Assembly (NCBI GenBank): GCA_026874595.1
Contig: CM049313.1
Location: 17,171,508 to 17,235,507 of the forward strand
Length of the DNA: 64,000 nt
Reading direction: 5' to 3'
Origin: Sipunculus nudus
Lineage: Eukaryota; Annelida; Sipuncula; Golfingiida; Sipunculidae
How positions within the stretch are numbered: the stretch's first letter is position 1; each line of letters opens with the position of its first letter. The notes beneath the pieces are model-generated. The model saw only the letters and a program-made list of their open reading frames with translations, was not told the origin of the DNA and searched no databases. Made by a program: the position numbers and the translations under genes. Shown here piece by piece: positions 62,101-64,000 of the stretch.

Positions 62101-64000
62101 ATATCTTAAACGTAAAGGTCTAAATGTAAAAGATGGAATACATGCTTAAAGGCTTGTATTGTTCAGTTTATAGGGTTTTTTTGAAGATGTGTAAATTAAT
62201 GTAAACCATGAAGACATCTTTATAGGCACTTAATAGTTGATACAGGACTAATTTTTTGTACGGCCTCATAAATGCCCGTTTTTTTCCATTGAGTTGTCGG
62301 AAACGATGTCGAGTGTGTCACTGGCGGCCCAAATTTTGCCTACACATCTTGAGAAATTTGACATAATTTATGAAATTTCGCAAAATTTACCACAGCGCCA
62401 TCAACCGACACTACAACATTCTACCAAGGGAAGACACGGTACATTGAAAACACAATGGCACTAATTTCCGTTTTTATTTGGGTTTTGAAATGTCGGAAAC
62501 TATGACATTTATGTCGAAGGGATATTATTTTCCATATAATCCCTTAAATCTGGAGAAATAAGTCTTTTTTATTAGGAAATTCTGGGAGGGTAAGGTTACC
62601 CAGAGTATTCTGCCCTTGAACTCGGCCAATGCAAAAACCCGTCCCTGACAAGCCAGCCGAGTGGCTCAGACCTGTTCCACCGTAAAACCGGGTAATATGG
62701 CAGGAATACAAAATTTCTTACCTTAGTGGTTAAAATTGCGGGAACAATATCTTCATATTCAATCTGAACTTTCTCTGATGCTTGTTTGGCCTTGTCTCTT
62801 GACTCGGCTACAATCACTCCAATCGGATGTCCGACACAAGTTACCTACACGGATAAGACAAAAGTCTGCTAGGTTTTTATAATATCTTCATATTGTAATC
62901 TGACTTATAGGTGCTGAATAAAATTTTTCCCACACAAACCTATATTCTCAAAATAAAAAGTCAATTTTATTATTGTGTCGGTCCGGCTGATGACCCGAAT
63001 ACAGGAAGGAATATTCACAAATGTAGAGAAACATTTGCACGATTGAATATGGGAATATGGGCCGAATAAGTGAATGAAAACATCTAGGTAACTTATGTAC
63101 CAATGAACCTGGGAATAAGGGTCATTAATTGAATGAAAACACTAGTTGCGGAATACCCTATCATTAGGGTAGCATGTATTCCTGAGAAATCATATTCCTA
63201 GTGTTAAGTTGTATCAGTTGGATCCCGTGATTTAGTGTATGTTATTAAATGCTTAGGAAAATCAAGCCATCTACACCATACTTTATATATCTAACTAACA
63301 CAATTAATCCTTCTCTCCTTCGGGTCATAAAATGTGCAGTTAGGCTGCGTTCATATGATATATACAGAGCCTGGGAGATGACATTGTCAAAATATTTATT
63401 AATCCGTTGGCACATTTACTAATCCGTGTGCATGAAAAACTGAACCGAGTCTATCCAAGATGGCAGACCTATAGGAAAATATATACAGGAACTATGTAGG
63501 AGTCCGTGCGCATGGATTAATAAATATTTTTACCATGTCGTCTCCTAGAATCCGGGTAAATATGCGATAAGTGATGTTCGTTCCTTATTATTTTGGTCCA
63601 ATTATTTTTTCTTATTTATTTGGCCCCTTGGAAATAAGATTGAACCGGTGATGTCAAAAGACGTTAGATCAAGCTGAGGGTAAAATATGATAACCGGGTC
63701 CCTATGATAAATATAAAATGCGATAAGCGTATCTCATTCCGCATATGAACAAATAATGAAATAAATGGTCCAAGATAAAATATATTGTTTCTGCCTACAG
63801 CCTACCCCAGATCTTATACCGGGTTCTAGAAAGGCAGCCTTATGCAGACACGTTTGTTACCTTGTCTGTTGCAAATAAGGTATCCGATTTCAGTATAGAG
63901 AAGTTGTTTGATCCAGGTATATCTTTATGTGTGAGAAAATCAACAACTCCCGAGACATCCAGGGCGGCTGACGGGTCAATGCTAAGTATCCGAGCGTGAG
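42413..64000 (-). CDS. Gene 1: XDH/aldehyde oxidase-like molybdo-flavoenzyme, 5' partial, with in-frame stop
   Basis: Eighteen minus-strand exons join in one frame with GT...AG introns throughout. They cover about 702 codons, from the hammerhead subdomain through the molybdenum domain to the C-terminus, the length expected for this half of a roughly 1,330-residue family protein. The molybdopterin- and substrate-site motifs are PQEHFYMEP (Gln equivalent to bovine XDH Gln767), [20 protein letters not shown] (Arg912 and Phe914 kept), [10 protein letters not shown] and GIGEPPM (catalytic Glu1261). XDH Glu802 is replaced by Gln, and the Arg880 position appears to be His (alignment less certain). 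This argues against classical xanthine dehydrogenase and for an aldehyde-oxidase-like or divergent activity. Codon 27 of the penultimate exon is TAA. Unless this is a sequencing error, the protein loses its last 85 residues including the catalytic Glu. No canonical AATAAA was noticed in the roughly 500 bases after the normal stop. Confidence 0.93.
42811..42899. repeat. (TCTA)n followed by (TA)n
   Basis: A compound microsatellite in the last intron of gene 1, ending 53 bp before the 42953 exon edge. Confidence 0.97.
42953..43120 (-). CDS. Gene 1 penultimate exon, contains in-frame TAA
   Basis: 168 bp between acceptor ATTTCAG and donor GTGACG. It encodes [20 protein letters not shown] and KGAGSY, then the stop, then [20 protein letters not shown] and [11 protein letters not shown] has TYKIPAFGSIP here, so the stop replaces the conserved Lys. 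Confidence 0.95.
43040..43042 (-). other. In-frame TAA stop at the conserved Lys of gene 1
   Basis: The minus-strand codons read AGC TAC TAA ATC CCG. One change in the first base (AAA to TAA) would explain it. The exon on both sides, its splice sites and all other exons remain open. Confidence 0.93.
43188..43229. repeat. (AT)n microsatellite, intronic
   Basis: TA dinucleotides in the intron between exons 43433-43519 and 42953-43120. Confidence 0.95.
43354..43404. repeat. (AT)n microsatellite, intronic
   Basis: A second TA tract in the same intron, 28 bp from the exon edge at 43433. Confidence 0.95.
43433..43519 (-). CDS. Gene 1 exon: [11 protein letters not shown]
   Basis: 87 bp, phase 0 at both ends. 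It encodes [20 protein letters not shown] and GQIEGGFLQ, one of the best-conserved segments of the molybdenum domain ([23 protein letters not shown]). Donor GTCAGA is a weak form. Confidence 0.95.
44744..44858 (-). CDS. Gene 1 exon: [17 protein letters not shown]
   Basis: 115 bp completing a split Thr codon. It encodes [20 protein letters not shown] and [18 protein letters not shown], matching the family pattern [20 protein letters not shown]. Confidence 0.95.
44870..45115 (+). repeat. Intronic tandem repeat, unit about 52 bp
   Basis: About five diverged copies of a unit with GTTGATCAAG, then CATATATATCATCACATATC and a variable spacer. It starts within 15 bp of the acceptor side of exon 44744-44858. 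Confidence 0.85.
45412..45464 (-). CDS. Gene 1 exon: [17 protein letters not shown]
   Basis: 53 bp, 17 codons plus two bases, after acceptor TTTCAG and before donor GTATGT. XDH has AAYMDTVSLSATGFY at this place. Confidence 0.93.
46061..47230. mobile_element. Candidate TIR element with perfect 15 bp ends
   Basis: ATACATGTCGTATAG at 46061-46075 is exactly inverted at 47216-47230. Internal words of the type GAATGTGTACATTC (near-palindromic) recur at both ends. No coding capacity. It lies in the intron 45465-50659 of gene 1. A poly(G) run (about 46651-46670) is inside. Confidence 0.5.
47485..47570. repeat. (AT)n and (GT)n compound microsatellite
   Basis: TA, CA/TA and TG dinucleotide tracts in succession. 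Confidence 0.95.
47660..49880 (+). repeat. About 330 bp tandem array in a gene 1 intron
   Basis: GGCCACA recurs at 47728, 48059, 48515, 48842, 49173, 49504 and 49833; apart from one 456 bp interval the spacings are 327-331 bp. Other phased words are TTTGTCAGTGTGTCTGTCTG and a CTAGGGGGCGCTG-like core (48604, 48931, 49262, 49593). The first units carry TCAAGGTCA. About seven diverged units; no credible coding. Confidence 0.93.
50515..50605. repeat. Cluster of ATCGATAC / CGTATCG words
   Basis: ATCGATACTACGATAC, GCGTATCGGTACCCGTATCG and GTATCGATACGCATCGATAT lie within 90 bp next to an exon. They look like the end of a small dispersed repeat; identity unknown. Confidence 0.45.
50660..50734 (-). 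CDS. Gene 1 exon: [20 protein letters not shown]
   Basis: 75 bp, phase 0. It ends AWEQW before donor GTAGGT. XDH has [20 protein letters not shown]. Confidence 0.95.
51231..51359 (-). CDS. Gene 1 exon: [20 protein letters not shown]
   Basis: 129 bp, phase 0. It continues [19 protein letters not shown] and MAVK. ETST followed by PN and then DVNG is the conserved substrate-channel segment of the family (ETSTNTVPN and DLNG in XDH). Confidence 0.95.
51578..51676 (-). CDS. Gene 1 exon: [11 protein letters not shown]
   Basis: 99 bp, phase 0. It encodes [20 protein letters not shown] and [23 protein letters not shown] is the family's signature molybdopterin-binding loop. Confidence 0.96.
52542..52650. 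mobile_element. Very short TIR element, hAT-like ends
   Basis: 109 bp. It begins TAGAGATGTGAACCGG and ends CCGGTCAGCACCTCTA, imperfect inverted repeats, with accumulated GGACCGG words inside. The flanking ACCTCTAG and AAATCTAG may be a decayed 8 bp target duplication, as hAT elements make. Confidence 0.5.
52707..52788 (-). CDS. Gene 1 exon: [15 protein letters not shown]
   Basis: 82 bp that completes the Arg split after the exon at 53519-53664. It encodes [20 protein letters not shown] and PKPFLNQ (XDH: KKRGLCIIPTKFGISF and PFLNQ). Confidence 0.94.
53035..53114. repeat. (AT)n followed by (GA)n, intronic
   Basis: A TA tract of about 54 bp passes directly into a GA tract of about 26 bp. A run of 14 G lies nearby at about 52879-52892. 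Confidence 0.97.
53115..53400. mobile_element. Two inverted SINE-like pieces with B-box motifs
   Basis: On the minus strand, GTGAATTCGAAACCCACTGG (plus 53149-53168) resembles a tRNA T-arm followed by CAATGATCCACTTTT. On the plus strand, ATGGGTTCGATTCCCACTGG (53358-53377) is followed by CAGTGAACCACTTT. The two are in opposite orientation and share the downstream words, so they look like two copies of one tRNA-derived SINE. Confidence 0.5.
53519..53664 (-). CDS. Gene 1 exon: [20 protein letters not shown]
   Basis: 146 bp. It begins [15 protein letters not shown] and ends EQVEQFN plus a split Arg. XDH has NLYKEGDLTHFNQKLEGFTL and PRCWEECL. Donor GTCCGT is unusual but the frame requires it. Confidence 0.93.
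53987..54178 (-). CDS. Gene 1 exon: [16 protein letters not shown]
   Basis: 192 bp, phase 0. It encodes [39 protein letters not shown] and [20 protein letters not shown]. Arg912 and Phe914 of XDH are kept. In place of the MERALFHMDN helix, which holds Arg880, the protein has a divergent segment with His. Confidence 0.96.
54306..54836. repeat. Intronic dispersed repeat bounded by 30 bp inverted segments
   Basis: 54306-54335 is inverted at 54655-54684 (26 of 30 bases by eye). Between them is a G-rich repeat (a GATCTAGGATTTGGGAAAAG start, an 18 G run, CCCAGGAGGACTTATGATAA) that also occurs at 56480-56640. A 176-codon minus-strand frame runs through it, but most of it is low-complexity. Confidence 0.6.
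54840..55940. other. Intron DNA, nothing recognised
   Basis: AT-rich part of the large intron between the exons at 58253 and 54178. Confidence 0.45.
55944..56028. repeat. (GA)n microsatellite
   Basis: Interrupted GA repeats over about 85 bp. Confidence 0.97.
56480..56640. repeat. Second copy of the G-rich dispersed repeat
   Basis: GAGGCGGATATAGGATATAG, CCTAGGAGGACTAATCACAA and GGTCCAGGCGGCAAAAATTG parallel 54380-54530. Confidence 0.75.
56700..57510 (+). repeat. About 317-335 bp tandem array with GGCGCCA cores
   Basis: GGCGCCACC or GGCGCCATC at 56713, 57030 and 57365, each followed by an ACAGGAACTGATGAAACACT-like block and ATATGCATGCAAAGAA. Each unit also has a G run at the same place (6 G, then about 14, then about 14). 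Confidence 0.9.
58253..58339 (-). CDS. Gene 1 exon: [12 protein letters not shown]
   Basis: 87 bp, phase 0. It encodes [20 protein letters not shown] and GHTEDVSDY, matching family KVGFMKTGTVVALEVDHFSN and GNTQDLS. Confidence 0.95.
58804..58891 (-). CDS. Gene 1 exon: [14 protein letters not shown]
   Basis: 88 bp completing a split Lys. It encodes [20 protein letters not shown] and SHGMLGRYK (XDH: [20 protein letters not shown] and HPFLARYK). Confidence 0.96.
59390..59459 (-). CDS. Gene 1 exon: [10 protein letters not shown]
   Basis: 70 bp. It encodes [20 protein letters not shown] and AAMK. XDH has GGGFGGKETR here; its Glu (bovine 802, purine binding) is replaced by Gln. Confidence 0.96.
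60088..60151 (-). CDS. Gene 1 exon: [16 protein letters not shown]
   Basis: 64 bp. It encodes [20 protein letters not shown] and VG; XDH has AKMLGVPANRIVVRVKRMGG. Confidence 0.95.
60152..61565. other. Intron of gene 1
   Basis: AT-rich sequence without recognisable repeats or coding. A 108-codon plus-strand frame at 60375-60701 has no family signature. Confidence 0.5.
61566..61787 (-). CDS. Gene 1 exon: PQEHFYMEP
   Basis: 222 bp, phase 0. It encodes [60 protein letters not shown] and [10 protein letters not shown]. The Gln of QEHFY corresponds to bovine XDH Gln767, which contacts the molybdenum oxo ligand. Confidence 0.97.
61788..62721. other. Intron of gene 1
   Basis: No recognisable element. 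Confidence 0.5.
62722..62844 (-). CDS. Gene 1 exon: [14 protein letters not shown]
   Basis: 123 bp, phase 0 at both ends. It encodes [40 protein letters not shown] and K; XDH has VTCVGHIIGAVVADTPEH. The start choice at GTA follows acceptor GTGTAG. Confidence 0.96.
62845..63860. other. Intron of gene 1
   Basis: No recognisable coding. Short near-repeats such as GTGCATG.A.TAATAAATATTT at about 63430 and 63505 are the only structure noted. Confidence 0.45.
63861..64000 (-). CDS. Gene 1 exon, hammerhead subdomain, runs off the window
   Basis: At least 140 bp, ending at donor GTAACA. It encodes [40 protein letters not shown] and LFATDK; XDH has AKIKSIDTSEAKKVPGFVCF and DDVPGSN. The rest of the gene (2Fe-2S and FAD domains) must lie at higher coordinates. 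Confidence 0.96.

Overview
The window is animal nuclear DNA, most likely from a mollusc (probably a bivalve) or a related lophotrochozoan. The evidence is AT-rich sequence, small exons in one coding frame with GT...AG introns of 0.1 to 9 kb, many (AT)n microsatellites, tRNA-derived SINEs, Ty3/Gypsy LTR remains and several families of about 330 bp tandem repeats. The species is an inference; nothing here proves it.

Protein-coding content is small. Both genes belong to the xanthine dehydrogenase / aldehyde oxidase (XDH/AO) molybdo-flavoenzyme family and lie on the minus strand, in tandem. Gene 1 (42413-64000, 18 exons, 5' end outside the window) encodes about 700 residues, from the start of the molybdenum domain to the C-terminus. 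All its splice sites fit, but one exon carries an in-frame TAA (43040-43042) where relatives have a conserved lysine. The stop would remove the catalytic glutamate. Gene 2 (1535-5464, three exons, 3' end outside the window) covers the end of the FAD domain and the start of the molybdenum domain. Its 2Fe-2S exons were not found in the 37 kb between the genes.

Layout, left to right. 0-5.5 kb: gene 2, with a fold-back structure in one intron (two inverted arms of about 230 bp around more than 1 kb of pyrimidine-rich DNA). 11-14.5 kb: a decayed, internally deleted Ty3/Gypsy element with its 3' LTR, then a roughly 234 bp tandem repeat. 16-17 kb: SINEs, one with a clear 16 bp target duplication. 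18-26 kb: short segmental duplications and one weak EB1-like exon candidate. 29.7-39.4 kb: a higher-order repeat of two macro-units, each with a palindromic 21 bp minisatellite, a flank with an AT microsatellite, a 326 bp tandem array and a 1.3-1.7 kb block. A solo LTR is nested in the first unit and a TIR element with 9 bp target duplications in the second. 41.35-42.01 kb: a TIR element just downstream of gene 1. 42.4-64 kb: gene 1, whose introns hold a 330 bp array (47.7-49.9 kb), another array (56.7-57.5 kb), TIR and SINE-like pieces and microsatellites.

The two genes probably arose by tandem duplication and would encode cytosolic oxidases or dehydrogenases of aldehydes or N-heterocycles. 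Gene 1 has Gln where XDH has its substrate-binding Glu802, so it is closer to aldehyde oxidase or to an uncharacterised branch than to true XDH. Apart from these genes, the most unusual content is the repeat architecture: several unrelated arrays share a period of about 326-331 bp and repeat either a GGCGCCACC core or the nuclear-receptor-like half-site TCAAGGTCA once per period.
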